A DNA stretch of 64,000 nt from Allodiplogaster sudhausi (taxonomy: Eukaryota; Nematoda; Chromadorea; Rhabditida; Diplogasteridae): positions 722,501 to 786,500 of the forward strand of contig CALZFC010000007.1 of the NCBI GenBank assembly GCA_945643635.1, in the 5' to 3' direction. Positions 1-12,600 of this stretch are shown piece after piece. Position 1 is the first letter of the stretch. Each line of letters opens with the position of its first letter. The translations under genes were made by a program, and so were the position numbers. The notes beneath the pieces are model-generated. The model was not told the DNA's origin and did not search any database. It saw only the letters and a program-made list of their open reading frames with translations.

Positions 1-1785
1 ACACCCGCTGATTACATGGAAAAGTACGGTAGACAACTATCCCCCTTAACAGAGAAATACACGGAAATTTTTGATTGCGTTGCGAATGTACAACTTCTTT
101 CCAAAAAAATTCACTTTTCCTTCATACTTTTTTGTATGTTTACTTATGCGCGCTTGTGGGATGCAATATTACCTTCATTTCTCCTATTTCAGTATGTCTA
201 TCTGTGATTCTCGTTTCCTTTTTTCTTCCTTCTTACCCATCCATCGTTCTTTCTCTTCATCTCAGTCTCTCTACTCTGAGACTACGGCCTCTTCACTTGG
301 CACTTCAACAACGCGAACTTTCATGCACAAACACATACACGCGTGATTCAGAGCTTCTGGAGGTCGATGGGTGAGAGAGAAAAAGAGAGAGAGAGATAAG
401 CAGAAAGAGAGTGCCAGAGTGAGAGGCAGATAAAGAGAGCGAGTGAGAACAGAGGAAAAGAGAACTCCGGGTGCGCAAGGGTTTGCACTAAGCGGATTTT
501 GCCGCGTCTCGACCTGGCAGACCCTTGGCTCACCTGCACACGCCCTCGCATGTGGATGAGAGAGCAAGCGAGAGAGAGAGAGAGAGTGAGAATGAGTACG
601 AGAAAGAAAGAAACATCAACTCCTTCACTGCTTGCGCACTTGTTTCCCTTATCACCACCTTCGCCGACAAAACGTACTCTACATTGCTCAACCGTTGACT
701 GAGTTTCTCTGCTTCTCTCTCTCTCTCTCTTTCTCTCTTACTTTTCTCACTCTCTCTCTCTCTTTCTCTCTTACTTTTCTCACTCTCTCTCTCTCTTTCT
801 CTCTTACTTTTCTCACTCTCTCTCTCTCTCGCTCTGTCTTTCTTTTCATTTCCACTTGGTTGATATCATCCAGCCTCCGTGCCTGGGCGTTTCCCTCCCC
901 TGACTCTAGTATTCTCTCCTTCTGATTCTCATCATTTCCTTCTTTTCTGGTATGTTGATCCAGCTATCTCCATTTTTATAGTCCGCGTCGGAGCGTTTAA
1001 TTTTTGCCATCTGCACCATTCCTTTCGGTGCAAAAACTAGTCATGACTGACGTATTATTTCATCTGTAGAATATAATCGTATTATGTCTTGATTATGCTC
1101 TGTGGCCTTGATGAAGAAGAACGAGTTACTTTTTATACCAAATGCGTTGCATATTGAAAGAGCGATTAGATTAACATAGGCGTCTTGTATTTGGTTGAAT
1201 GAGAGAGAGAAAGAGGGAGAGAGAGAGAGAAAAGATAAGAAGAGAACGTGGGAGATATTTGCATGCTGATGGATGCCTGAGGAAAGTTGTATTTTATTTA
1301 CATTTTGGCGCATAATTGTTCTCTGTTAATTCATATCTTTTATCATCCTCCCCATGGCACTAAATGAAACTGGAGAATGTTAGCCCGCTCTTAGCGATAC
1401 TAGATAGCAAAAACATTTTTTTTTTTCTGTTTTCGTAATTTCTGCAAAAAGGGGATGAGCGGAAGAGTGAGGCTGTCTGATTGTGAGTTGGCGTCTTTGA
1501 CTGAAGCCCTTTTATTCTCTTCTTATCTTACTACAATGCGCTCTCAGGTATGGATCTGGTTCTTGTGCTGTGATGTCTCGCTATCAGCTAGAGATGTAGC
1601 GGGAGAATGGGAGCATTCAGAAGGGAAAAAGGGAGAAAGATATTGTGCTTCATGCGTCGCTGTGGGAACAAAGAGATTGGGCAACAAGGGATTTACTTTC
1701 ATTTACTATGGCTCCTACATTTTCTACCTGGCATTCTGACTCTCTATGGACTGCGCACTAGCTTATTGTTCGTACTGTTTTGTCT
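1..1785. other. Gene-free spacer, CT/GA-rich
   Basis: I see no supportable gene here. The stretch is dominated by GA-rich DNA (about 370-450 and 565-610), CT-rich DNA (about 710-835) and a short GA tract near 1200-1235. The open frames that cross these tracts encode only Ser/Leu/Phe or Arg/Glu runs, as expected from (CT)n and (GA)n. Unique-looking DNA at 840-1785 has no exon-like block with nematode splice signals that I could recognise. Confidence 0.6.
716..816. repeat. Three-copy ~34-bp tandem repeat
   Basis: A CT-rich unit ending in CTTACTTTTCTCAC occurs three times in a row with a period of about 34 bases. The non-CT part (TTACTTTTC) is kept in each copy, so this is a true minisatellite and not just a (CT)n run. 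Confidence 0.8.
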
Positions 1786-2989
1786 GATTATTAGGGAGTA
1801 TGTCAACTGAGCAGCGGTCAATTGAGCAGCGGACAACTGAGCAGCGGACAACTGAGCAGCGGTCGATTGCGCAGCGGTCAATTGCGCAGCAGGCTCTAAT
1901 TGCCTTCAATTTTATTATTTTCTATTATTGTAAAAACCAACCTTGCTATTTTGTCGAACTTTTGACGTTTATTATAATTTGAATACAAATTAAATCTTAA
2001 GTTTTCCAGAAAAAAATTGATTTATTCAACAGAATGACAGTTGATCTGAAATAATCTGTCAGAAGGGAAAAGAACAATTTTGCAGCTAAACAAATAAAGG
2101 AATGATAAAGCGTGAGAAAGTAGAAATATTTTGGTGCCCACGGTCAACTTTTCCATAATATTTCACGTGCGAATTTTCACTGCACAGCGCCTTGAAATGG
2201 TCCAGCTCATTTTGGCCCAAGGGACCATTCCGAACAGCGGAATAGTTTAAGCTTTGACTAGAAGGACTTGTGCAAGCAAATTGCAGCTCTGTATCTGAAT
2301 TACTAATTTTCTAAGATGATGCGATGTTAAAAAAAATACACAACCAATTTGTTCTAATTGAGTAGAAGCTCAGTTATTGGCCAGTGTTCACAGGCCAAGC
2401 AGCTAACTAATATGTACAATGACCCGCAGTACAAGTTCTTCACCCAGGGATGCATGGCCCTGACGCTTGTTCCACCGGAAGACGTGCAGAAGTATGTAAA
2501 TAACGTAAAAAAGAGAATGTAGACAAAATTCCTCGCGGTTCGGAATAGTCCCTTGGGCCAAAATGAGCTGGACCATTTCAAGGCGCTGTGCAGTGCAAAT
2601 TGGCACGTGAAATATTATGGAAAAGTTGACCATAGGCACCGAAATATTTCTACTTTCTCATGCTTTATCTTTCCATTCCTTTATTTGTTTAGCTGCAAAA
2701 TTGTTCTTTTCCCTTCTGACAGATTATTTCAGATCAACTGTCATTCTGTTGAATAAATCAATTTTTTTTCTGGAAAACTTAAGATTTAATTTGTATTCAA
2801 ATTATAATAAACGTCAAAAGTTCGACAAGCTAGGTTGGTTTTTAAAATAACCGAAAATATTAAAATTGAAGGCAATTAGAGCCTGCTGCGCAATTGACCG
2901 CCGCGCAATCGACCGCTGCTCAGTTGTCCGCTGCTCAGTTGTCCGCTGCTCAATTGACCGCTGCTCAGTTGACATACTCCCGATTATTA
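1786..2989. mobile_element. Fold-back element with 8-bp TSD, Mutator-like
   Basis: The element runs from 1794 to 2981 and is flanked on both sides by the direct repeat GATTATTA (1786-1793 and 2982-2989). Its two arms, about 1794-2248 and 2535-2981, are long inverted repeats that begin GGGAGTATGTCAACTGAG and carry several copies of a short GCAGCGGTCAATTG-like unit next to the ends. The unpaired centre (about 2250-2535) holds a short stretch resembling a Mutator-like transposase. Long terminal inverted repeats with 8-9-bp target duplications are typical of Mutator-like elements (MULEs). Other superfamilies with 8-bp duplications, such as hAT, also fit the duplication alone. It appears non-autonomous. 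Confidence 0.85.
2385..2522 (+). pseudogene. MULE-type transposase fragment
   Basis: Reading from the TGT at 2385 gives about 45 codons to a stop, including MYNDPQYKFF and CMALTLVPPEDV. This resembles the segment of MULE transposases that follows the catalytic region: a Cys/Gln helix, then Y-x-x-D, then M-x-L-A-F-V-P-x-D-V. Only this segment is present, sandwiched between the inverted arms, so it cannot encode an active enzyme. The match is from memory of the family pattern; a profile search against the MULE domain would decide it. Confidence 0.4.
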
Positions 2990-3211
2990 TTCATCAAGTT
3001 CATTCTGTTTAGAGCTCAGGTATTAATTATCTTTTTTAACTATATTGCCCTGATTTATCTATCTATATTTCTGTTCTTATTATTGGTTTATAGTTAACAT
3101 CGCGCAAAATCCGCCGATAACTGAGTGATGCGCCGTTCTTACTACAAAACACACAATCCAGCCGAACCCACCTCGGCGATTGCGTTGTGTTGTTGCCGAA
3201 AGCTGGTTTCA

Positions 3212-3244
<33 letters not shown>

Positions 3245-5198
3245 TTCTCTCTCTATCTCTCTCTCTCACTCCCTCATCAGTAAACGCTAGGTGTATGCAT
3301 GGCATCTCGATTCGTGCCCACTCTAAATTCCTTATTCTTTCTTCTCTATCTCTCTTTCTCTATCTCTCCGCGTTTCTCTCTCTCTCTCTCTCTCTCTGAA
3401 AATATGCATGGGCAAGGGAAGGAGAGAAGGACAAAGAGAAAGAAGCACAGAGAGAAAAGAGTAGAGAGGTAGATCTTTTGCAAAAGAGAAGATTTGAAGA
3501 TTATATTTGAAGGAGTGAGAGAAAGGAGAGAATGAGAAGAGAGAGAGAGAGAGATAGAGAAAGAGAGAGAGGGTAGGAAATGAGAAAGAGGAATGCACAA
3601 GGGCGCAGGTTATTTCATGCATAAAAAGTTGCCATACCAGGCGCCCTTCGTGAAGGCGTGTTGTCATTGAAACAGCTTTTTTGGCGCGAACATATGTATT
3701 CAACTTTCAGCAAATTTTAGTGATAATTCAAAACTTAGACATTTATAAACGGCAGTCATCCAACTTTATTTTTCTCTTTATAAAACCAATAAAAACTATA
3801 TTTCTAGCAATTTGCGCAGCAATAACTTCTATACTTCCGGTGAGCTACTTTACTGAACACTTCCTCCCATTCTTCCTTTTCTAGCGTCGCCATTCACAAC
3901 AATTGTACTTGCAGCCATGTGGCCACTGGCTCATCTTTTACTTTATTTCTCTCTCTCCCCGCTCTCTCTCTCTCTCTTCTTCCAACTCTCTTTTTTTCTC
4001 TTTCTTTCCCTCTCTCGTTATCTCTATCATTTCTTTTTTCTCTCACGCTCTCTCGTTTTCTGCTCACTCAACGCTTCTTTACAATCTTTTATTCTTCCTT
4101 TTCGTTCTAGTCGCTAAGAATTCACTCCCCTTCCCCCAATAGTGCCAACCTTCTTCTCTCACCTTCCTTTCAAGCCCATAAATGTCCTCCTCTTACTCCT
4201 GAATGGCCATTATTAGCTGGGTTTCTATGCTCACCCCTTGGCCAGCCATAGGATACCCCTTGATACCCGTTCATTCTCAACTGAAAGCTTTCTCCCCTTT
4301 CCACGAAAACATTCCTCGGATCTCCTTCGGGCTGGCAAAGTAGAGATTCACCTTACTATCATGACTTCTCAAGTTCAAAGGCGCTCACTCCTTGACGCTC
4401 GCCGAAAGGCAATACTTGCTCATTATTGCTAGAGACGAGAAAGCAAGAGAGAGAGAGAGAGAGAGTGTGTGTGTGTGTGAGAGGGGGAGAGATAGATAGA
4501 GAGCAGAGGATTCTCTGCTCCGGCATGTTGACTGCTCTCTGTTGTGAACGTCTGGTTGGAATGGCTTACTGAAATGTGAAACTACCTCTACGTCATTCTC
4601 GGTGTTTGTAGCCTTTTCTCTACCTTCATCTGTTTTTCTCCATTATTTGTCTTTCATTTTTATGACAATATGTCTATCTTTTTGTCTGTCTTTCCCTCTC
4701 TCCCTCTTTCGCTATCATCTCCGTTTCCTCCTTATTCCATCGGATCTTCAAGCTGTGTGCTTATTTTTCTCTTGATATCTCTAAGATTCACTGAGACAAC
4801 AAAACAATGAGCATTTCATCATAAAAGTAGAGCGAGTGCATTTACGAAAAGACAGGAGGCTGGGTCTCGTGTGTTTTGTCAGACATCGAATCGTCAATTG
4901 AAATTTTTATTCAAAGTATAGATTTGAATTTACGTAAAATGTGAAGGCAGAAGGGTGACTCATCGTTTTATTCACAAAAGAAGTTTTTCTATACTCGATC
5001 ATAAAGAAACCAACTCGCTTATTGTTAGAATCCAAAAAGAAAGCGAAGTCACTGTGTTTGTTCCACAGCCACTGTTGACTTCTGGAAGTTTTTGCTCGCT
5101 TTTTCGATCAGATCTCCCTCTCCAATTCTTTCATCACGTGTTGGTCTTTGCTGAAAAGTGAGGGAAATGTCGCATCAGATCATATGCTTTTGCCAGTC

Positions 5199-5237
<39 letters not shown>

Positions 5238-5426
5238 AAGGGCAAAGAGAGTGAGAGAGATAGAGAAAAAAATGGAATGAGAGAGATAGTGAGAGATAGA
5301 TGCAAAGACGATTAAGATCGCCATTATGATAAAAAAAATCTGAAAGATGAAAGAAGAGGTCGAAACAGCTGAAATGACATATCCGTTAGTAACCTTTCGT
5401 CTCTCTCTCTCTCTCTATCTCTCTCA

Positions 5427-5468
<42 letters not shown>

Positions 5469-5829
5469 CTCACTCTTCTCTCTCTCTCTCTCTCTCTCTT
5501 TTTCTCTGTGACTCTCTTCCTCTCTCTTTCTCTATGATCTCTCCTCCTTACCATTACTGCTCCCCTAGGTACTCAGCGAAAGTATATTTGACCAAGGGAA
5601 AGCTGAACTACCCTGCGCGTGTCTTAAGTGTACACCTCTGCATTTGGTTATGCACACTTTATATGGTGCGTGCCACAAATTGCTTCCTTGCGCGTTGACG
5701 TCAAACGTAACTTGAGCTCATTTCTAGTTTGCCACTCTCTTCATCAAAGACAACGCCTCCGGCTTCGTCGAGTAATAGGCCGTGGCTTAAGTGGCAGAGC
5801 TCCAGAAGAGACAAGAGCTTCCTCGCTAG
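2990..5829. other. Gene-free spacer upstream of the phosphatase gene
   Basis: Mostly simple-sequence DNA: CT runs near 3210-3270, 3340-3400 and 3950-4040, GA runs near 3410-3575 and 4440-4505, GA at 5200-5295, and a long (CT)n block at 5400-5530. I found no exon with convincing coding character. The first exon and promoter of the phosphatase gene that starts in frame after 5829 probably lie somewhere in the right part of this region, but I cannot place them. Confidence 0.5.
5400..5530. repeat. (CT)n microsatellite
   Basis: A nearly uninterrupted CT dinucleotide tract of about 130 bases, preceded at 5200-5295 by a GA tract. The two are opposite-strand versions of the same repeat and could pair. 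One of the longest simple repeats in the window. Confidence 0.9.
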
Positions 5830-8099
5830 CTCCTCGCTAGCCTCCTTCCGCCAGCCATTGCTCGCGCGGCCGCCTTCGGGCCGACTTCGGTGGCTCTCTC
5901 GCCTTCTCCCGCGTCTGGCGCCGGCTATCCCCTGACTGCCGCTCGCCATCCGCCTCGCGTCGTCCACCACCAACTCGTCATTACTGCCGCCCCGTCACCC
6001 CAGCAGCAACCACCATTGAGGCATCCTCACCCGCAACAGAGGAAGGAGCAGAATGGCTATACTCCTTCAGAGAATCGCGGAAGCCCCGCCCACCATCAGT
6101 CGCGTAGCTCAGGTGCAGCACCAGGTGTGGGTGGAAGAGATGCCTCAGGGCAAGTGATAGTCACAAGCTCCGCCCCCTCGTCCGGGCCGCCCTCAGCTGT
6201 CCCACCTGTCTCCTCATCTTCCCCTTCGGCCGCTCGTCTCTCTGCTTTCGACCACCACTTCTCGTCCTCGTCAGCCTCGTCCTCTCCCTCGCATCGTCCT
6301 TCCCTTGCAGCCTATCGGAGCCAGCTCTTCGCGCCCTCCTCAACCGTCTCCTACGGCGATTACCGTAACCCTCGACTCGCGACAGCGTCACGGCTTCCGC
6401 TGGAGTACTACAGGAACGGTGGAAGCGGAGGAGGAAGAAGCGGGGGATTTGGACTTGGAGAAATCGGCGGCAGACTTCCATTGCATCATCACCAGCAGGG
6501 CACTCTTCAGCCAAGTCGCCAGAACCACTACCCGCTGAACTACCACTGGGACGATCACTGGGACGACCACTCAAGAGCTGGCGACCGAAGAGGAGTCGCG
6601 GCCGTAGGCGCGGGTCTTATGGTACCAAGGGCGAGGATACGGAGGACAACGACTCTGGCGAGAGATGGCATTGGAGGAGGGCGCAGAGATGAGTTCGATG
6701 AGAGGAAAAGACTCTTCCTGGATGAACTGGCCATGCATGAAGAGTCCAGTCGGCTACTTCTCAAGAATCTTAGCCTCGTGCCGGGCAGGACACCTACGGC
6801 TGATGAGATTATGAGACATGGACTACTCGGGAGGAAGAAGGTTATCTAGGGTAGAGGGAGAGAGATGGAAGAGAGAGAGACATATATAATCTTTAAATTA
6901 AATTACCTTGTCTTAAATAAAGAAAATATTAACAGTTGTTCCTGTTTCAGCAGGCAGAGAAGCTGCTGCTGCCTCCCCTCCGCGCGTCGGATGTCAATCG
7001 GAAGTGCCTTATCATTGATCTCGACGAGACACTCGTTCACTCCTCCTTTAAGGTTACTGTATCCTTTTTTCTTACTCTATCAGATGGGAAGTCTTTATTT
7101 CGTACTCTATCTGGAGCTTTTTGAATTGCCCTTAAAGATGTTATTTTAATAAGTACAATGTGAGCATTTTAATTAAGAATATCTTATCGTTTGCCTAAGG
7201 TTTCAATAATTGGTTAATATGGGTAAGTAATTCTTTTTTTCAGCCGGTCAAGAATCCAGACTTTGTGATACCGGTTGAGATTGACGGAGTTGTACACCAG
7301 GTTTCTTCTTTTTCTTTTATTTTCTTTATTTCGAGAATATTATTTATTATTTTATTATTACCTCCCCAGTTAATGTTTTTATTCCAGAGTTTGAGGAAAT
7401 AGTCTTTCTGAAATTACATTTACGTCAATCATTTTCTGGAACGAATGTGGCATTCCGTTCCGTGGTTTCTGTTACAAAGCTTCCTCAAAACGTGAAGAAA
7501 TGAAGAAGGTTGAGAGGGAAAGGAGAGAGAGAGAGAGAGAGAGAGAGCGAGTGAGAAAGAGAGGAGATATGAGAAATTGGAGAGAGGCGGGGAAATGAGG
7601 AGGGAGTTCCGAGAGAAAGTTCTTTGCTGAACAGCTGAGAAAAAGAAGAGAAAGTAGAAGTTGCCGGAACACTAAAACCTCTCTTTCTCTATGGAATGCG
7701 TTTTAAGACAGAAAATCGAAGAATCAATCAGAGTCTTACGCTTCACTTCTTCTTTTCTTTCTTTTTCTACCCTCCGGTGATCATGAGCCCTCTTCCGCTT
7801 CCAAATCTCTTACTCTCGCTGTCTCGCTCTATCCCTCTCTGTCTTTCTCTCGCCCTTGCCCACCCTCTCTCTCTCTCTCTCTCCCTCTCTCTATCACTCT
7901 CTCTCTCTCACTCTCTTTTTTTCTTTCTCTCAGTCACCTGTTCTTTCTCGCCCTCTCACTCGCCATCTACTGAACGTTTGCCACCGGGCATGCGAAAGGG
8001 TGTAATCTGTTTCTGGGCTGCTCCTTCACTCACGTGAAACACTTGATCTTCCACCCTCCTTCCTGTCTACTGAACGCTTCTCCCTTCCTGCTGGCGCAT

Positions 8100-8153
<54 letters not shown>

Positions 8154-9636
8154 ACCTACCTATAATCTCCCCTCCCTTTCTCGATGTCTATCATACCTCT
8201 CCTCTCTCACTCCTTTTCTGCTACTTGGTGATATCAGGTGACGGTATGGATAGAGTGAAGGACTTAAAGAAAGAAAGCGAGGGAATGAGAGAAAGAAGGA
8301 TATTAAGTAGAAGTAAAGAAGAAGGAAATATCAGTCCTTGCAACCCTCTTCCTGACCCGTCTGCCTGGTTCTCAATATCCATTCTCCTTCTTCTTCTTTT
8401 TGTGCTAGGGTAAAGTGTCACCTTTCCCCCTTCCGGAGGAAAGAATCAGTGATGAGTTGGAAGTGAGACTTTGTTCCTGAACTAGGCCCAATTGAAAGTA
8501 TCAAATTTACATTTCGAAAACGAAATATTCACAAGGAAAATGTACAAAGTAACTGAAATTGATAACGTAGTTGTTTTTCTTTTCTTTTAACTTTCTGCAG
8601 CCAACCACAAGATGAATTTGAAGAATGATGCATTCTAGGTGTACGTGCTGAAGAGACCGTACGTCGATGAGTTCCTAGCGCGGGTTGGCGAGAAGTTCGA
8701 GTGCGTGTTGTTCACTGCGAGTTTGGCCAAGGTTACATTTTTATTACTTTTATTATTTAGAGAAAAAATTATAATGAGTTTAATTGTTAATTGACCATCA
8801 TTATATCAACTGTTTTCATAGGCGATTTTACATGAAAGAGATGTGCGCACGTAAATTGTAAAAAAAAAGAGAAATAAATACGCAGTTTCTTAATATAAGT
8901 ATTTAAATACTTAAGAAGTTGATTTAGTATGCTGACCCGGTGGCGGACCTCCTGGACAAGCGTGGCGTATTCCGTGCACGACTCTTCAGAGAAGCATGCG
9001 TCTTCCACAAGGGCAACTATATTAAGGTTCATTTTTGGGTTTTTTCCTGAGTCTCTCTTTTCGCGTCGTTCTCTCTCTCTCTCTCTTTCTCTCTCTAGCT
9101 CACTCTTTCATTCTTTCCCTCCAAAATGCAAAATATCGATTCCCTTCAGGACCTCGCCCGTCTGGGCCGCGACCTCTCTCGTACGATAATTGTAGACAAC
9201 TCACCCACCAGCTATCTCTTCCATCCGGAGAATGCTGTCAGTTTCATTTATCTTCCATAGATAAAGCAGTTAAGCTTTACGTCATTGTTTCGTTTTTTTG
9301 TTTGCATAATACTTTCTCTCTTTCTCCCTATCAATCTCTTCTTCTCATTATTCTTCTATTTCTCTTGTTCCTCTCTCCCTCACTATCTCTCTCCTCTCTC
9401 CCTCACTCTCTCTCCGCTCTCTCTCCCTCCTTCTCTCTATCCTCTCTCTCTCCCTCTTCCTTCAGATCCCGGTGCCGACGTGGTTCGACGACCCTTCGGA
9501 CGTGGAGCTGCTGGACATCCTGCCCCTTCTGGACCGGCTGGCTGCAGCTGACTCAGTGTACTCTCTTCTTCGGCCTCGCGGAGACAGCTCCTCCCCCTCG
9601 GACGGCGCTGCTCTCCTCGACCGATCCTACTCCTGA
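5830..9636 (+). CDS. scpl-1: CTD small phosphatase-like protein (SCP family)
   Basis: A FCP/SCP-type protein phosphatase of the HAD superfamily; relatives remove phosphate from the RNA polymerase II C-terminal domain and from SMADs. Exons: about 5830-6840, 6951-7052, 7244-7300, 8639-8731, 8928-9026, 9150-9236 and 9466-9636, all joined in phase 0. Exon 2 carries the catalytic DLDET motif (7017-7031) in [15 protein letters not shown]. The core continues through [42 protein letters not shown] and IIVDNSP to PVPTWFDD, and aligns along its whole length with animal SCP1. The N-terminal ~317 residues are Ser/Pro/Gly/His-rich and probably disordered. The reading frame is closed by a TAG at 5827 and has no ATG before the core-proximal part, so an upstream first exon is missing from this model. 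Intron 3 (1.3 kb) is full of microsatellites. Confidence 0.93.
7859..8152. repeat. (CT)n tracts in phosphatase intron 3
   Basis: Two CT runs (about 7859-7930 and 8101-8152) separated by CT-rich unique sequence. A GA run at 7515-7565 lies in the same intron on the opposite strand sense. These account for most of the unusual length of this intron compared with its neighbours (about 110-440 bases). Confidence 0.9.
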
Positions 9637-12600
9637 TTTCCCGCCACTTTTCAATTTGAAAATAGAAAATTTTCCACCATTTTTTTATTATTTTGAAATG
9701 TCTCTCCATTTTCTGCATATACATATTTCCTTCCCCGCGCTCCCCATCGCCAATGCGAAACGGATAAACAGACAGACCATTGTCGGAGATACCGGTTGCG
9801 CAAACCGGAAGTAGCCACGCTCTCTACACTTTTTTTTATTCATTTTCGCGCTTTTACATTTTTAACGTTTTTTTTTATTGATCGTTAATAAGAGAAGAAA
9901 AATGTACCATTGCTTGTCATTTGAATAGCTAATGTGAAGCTAGCTTTTCCTCGAGCTACCCTAGTTTGCTTACTTTACGATGGAAGAATTGCTAGTTGTC
10001 TTGATCCCGTTTTTTTCTCTTTGAAGAGCACCTTTTTCTTCTGAATCCCCGTAACATATCGACGAACTGTTGCCTAGACTCTTCCCCTTTACATCCAGTC
10101 AAACTCAATTTCTTCCGAATGAGAATGATCGATGTAAATGACGTCTTCTCTATCTAATGTCAATATACGTGAATTCATGATCATTTATCCTTTTGGTCAT
10201 AAATTTGGCTCCAACATTTCTTTTATGCGTTTCTGTAGCCCGTTGATCTTGTTGCCTTGACCTAGCGAATACGAGCGATTTTCAACATATACAGGCAGGA
10301 CATTTATGTTTCAATAACCGCAGTTATATAGCCTTTCTCTGTACCCCTTCTGAATTACTCTTATCCGTACCCTACGAATAATTAGTTCCTCTTTTGGATT
10401 TTCTCGCTCCTAAAGATGTTGAGTAATTTGTTCTGCCTCTTTTATTTTCTATTGTACATAAGAATCGTTCTTTTTCTCTTCTAATTGTCCACGCCTACTT
10501 ACATTGTTAATGGAAGTTGTCCCCTGCCTTCTTCAAGATATAGCAAATTTCGGTCCCTGCTACCATCTCTTCAGTATTTGCTCTAGCATTGTTATCCCAT
10601 ACGTATTCCCTCCAGACACCTGAATAATGCCTCGTTGCCCCCCCCCTCCCCACATCTACCGTATACTAATTAACAAAGCTATCTTTGTTAGGAGGCTGTT
10701 AGATCCGGAAGTAGTGCTACTCTCGCTCTTACTTACATATGCCTCTGTCAATTCTTTCCCGCCTTCTCTCCTATCTTCTCTTCGGATGCTTCCACTTCTC
10801 TACCTGTGCTTACATACATGCCGCGTGCACCTCGACTTTGCTACACCGATTCAAATTTTGCGCCAAAACCCGGTTTCGCGCCAAAAGCCAATCGTCAGTT
10901 CACCCAGTGGTTCGCCTATTCTATGCAGTTGTTGTGGTTCACCCTTCTTTCTCCTTTTCTCCTTCGCCTTTTCGCCTTCTTGATTGTCTCTACTTGCTCA
11001 GAGCGAACTGTGTTCACGGCAGAGACGGATTTTTTCTCTCTCAACTTTTAGCACACCCCAACTATTGGTAATACAATTCTTTTCTCTTTTTCATTCATCT
11101 TTACAAAAAAAAATATTAGGAAAGAATGTTTTCCTCACTACCAATAGTCGATGGTGTGTTTTTATGAAATCAAATTGAATGCTTCATAGCGAGCTCACTC
11201 TAGTGTTACCGCCTTCTCTGTTCTCGCTCGTTTCATCTTTTGTCTTTTTTCTTAATAAAAAAAAGATGTTTATTTTTGTCTCGCTTCTCTGTACTAGAAA
11301 AGAGTGGAGAATCACTATCACTGTTTCACTCAACAGGAAAGACTCCAGACGGAGATTCAGATAAAGATATCATGACAGTCGACGTTTCTCTTGGCAGACC
11401 TCATACCCTAACGAACAGTTTTTCTTCAGGCGATTATGGGACTTAACCTCTTTCTAAGTACGGATCAAAGATCTGATGCAGTTGGAATTTTAAGTAAAAG
11501 GCTACATCAATTTCGAGCTAAACGAGCACCAAGTCCCAGTGATGAATGTTCTTTCCCCAGGCATTTGAAGATCTCTGAAGAAAGGCATTCATCTAAATGT
11601 GGCTATAAAAGTGCATGAAGGTACTGTTCATCTCTAGGATACAACTAAATTTAATTCAAATTTAGATCACGGAAAGAGCAGAGAAACAAAGAAAGAGAGG
11701 AGAGAGAGAGAGAGAGAAAAAAAACTCATCATCGGTCTATTTAACTTTGATTGTGCGCAACAGTAAAACAAAGCGTAGCCTCTCTGGGCACACAATTACA
11801 CGCACTTTATTGTCACAAAAGAAGAATACGGTACATGTAACAATTAATTTCCGATTATAGCTGAACTTGTTAACTTTATGATGTTCATCCTTCTCACTTC
11901 AATTTTTATACTTCCTCATTCTACCTAACTTCTCTCTGTCTCTCTCTCTCCTTGTTTCACTTTCTGTCTCCTTCACTAACCTTCACCTCTCCTCCATGAT
12001 CTTCCTTAAAATGGCAGTACACATAGGCACATAGTGCATCTACTACGCGTAATTTCCTTCTGTCCCGCCCACTCGAATTGTGGAAGTGTTGTCCACGACA
12101 TTTGCCGTGTCTTGCCTGAATTATCAATATGAGACTAATAGGGAGAAAAAGAAATCCTTCGATGCCAATGCAATTTATTCATCAGTTGTGCATTCACAAA
12201 GTAAGGAAAAAGCCATGCTACTATATTTTGTCTGAAGTAAATAGAGCGAGATACGATGAGCTGCTTACCATTAACTTATATGTACTATAATCATCGATTT
12301 CTCATTTAATGAAGAAAGTTTCTTTTGCTATTTGGAATTTTAGATTTTTTAGTACTTTACGAGTTGAAAGCTTTGAAATAAAAAAGGATCGTTCTAAAAT
12401 GCTAGAAGGTGCAAGAGCTCAGTGCCTCTTTTGGGCATTAATTAATAAATTATTGTAGTATGTGACTGTCAACTGGGAACTTTTGTGGTTCTGAGACTTC
12501 ATTATAGCCGAAGGATCTCAGTCACAGATTCGGCGCTCTCTTCTTTCTCGTATTCACGCGTATTTGTTCGCATTCTAGCTGAGATTCTATGTTATGCGTG

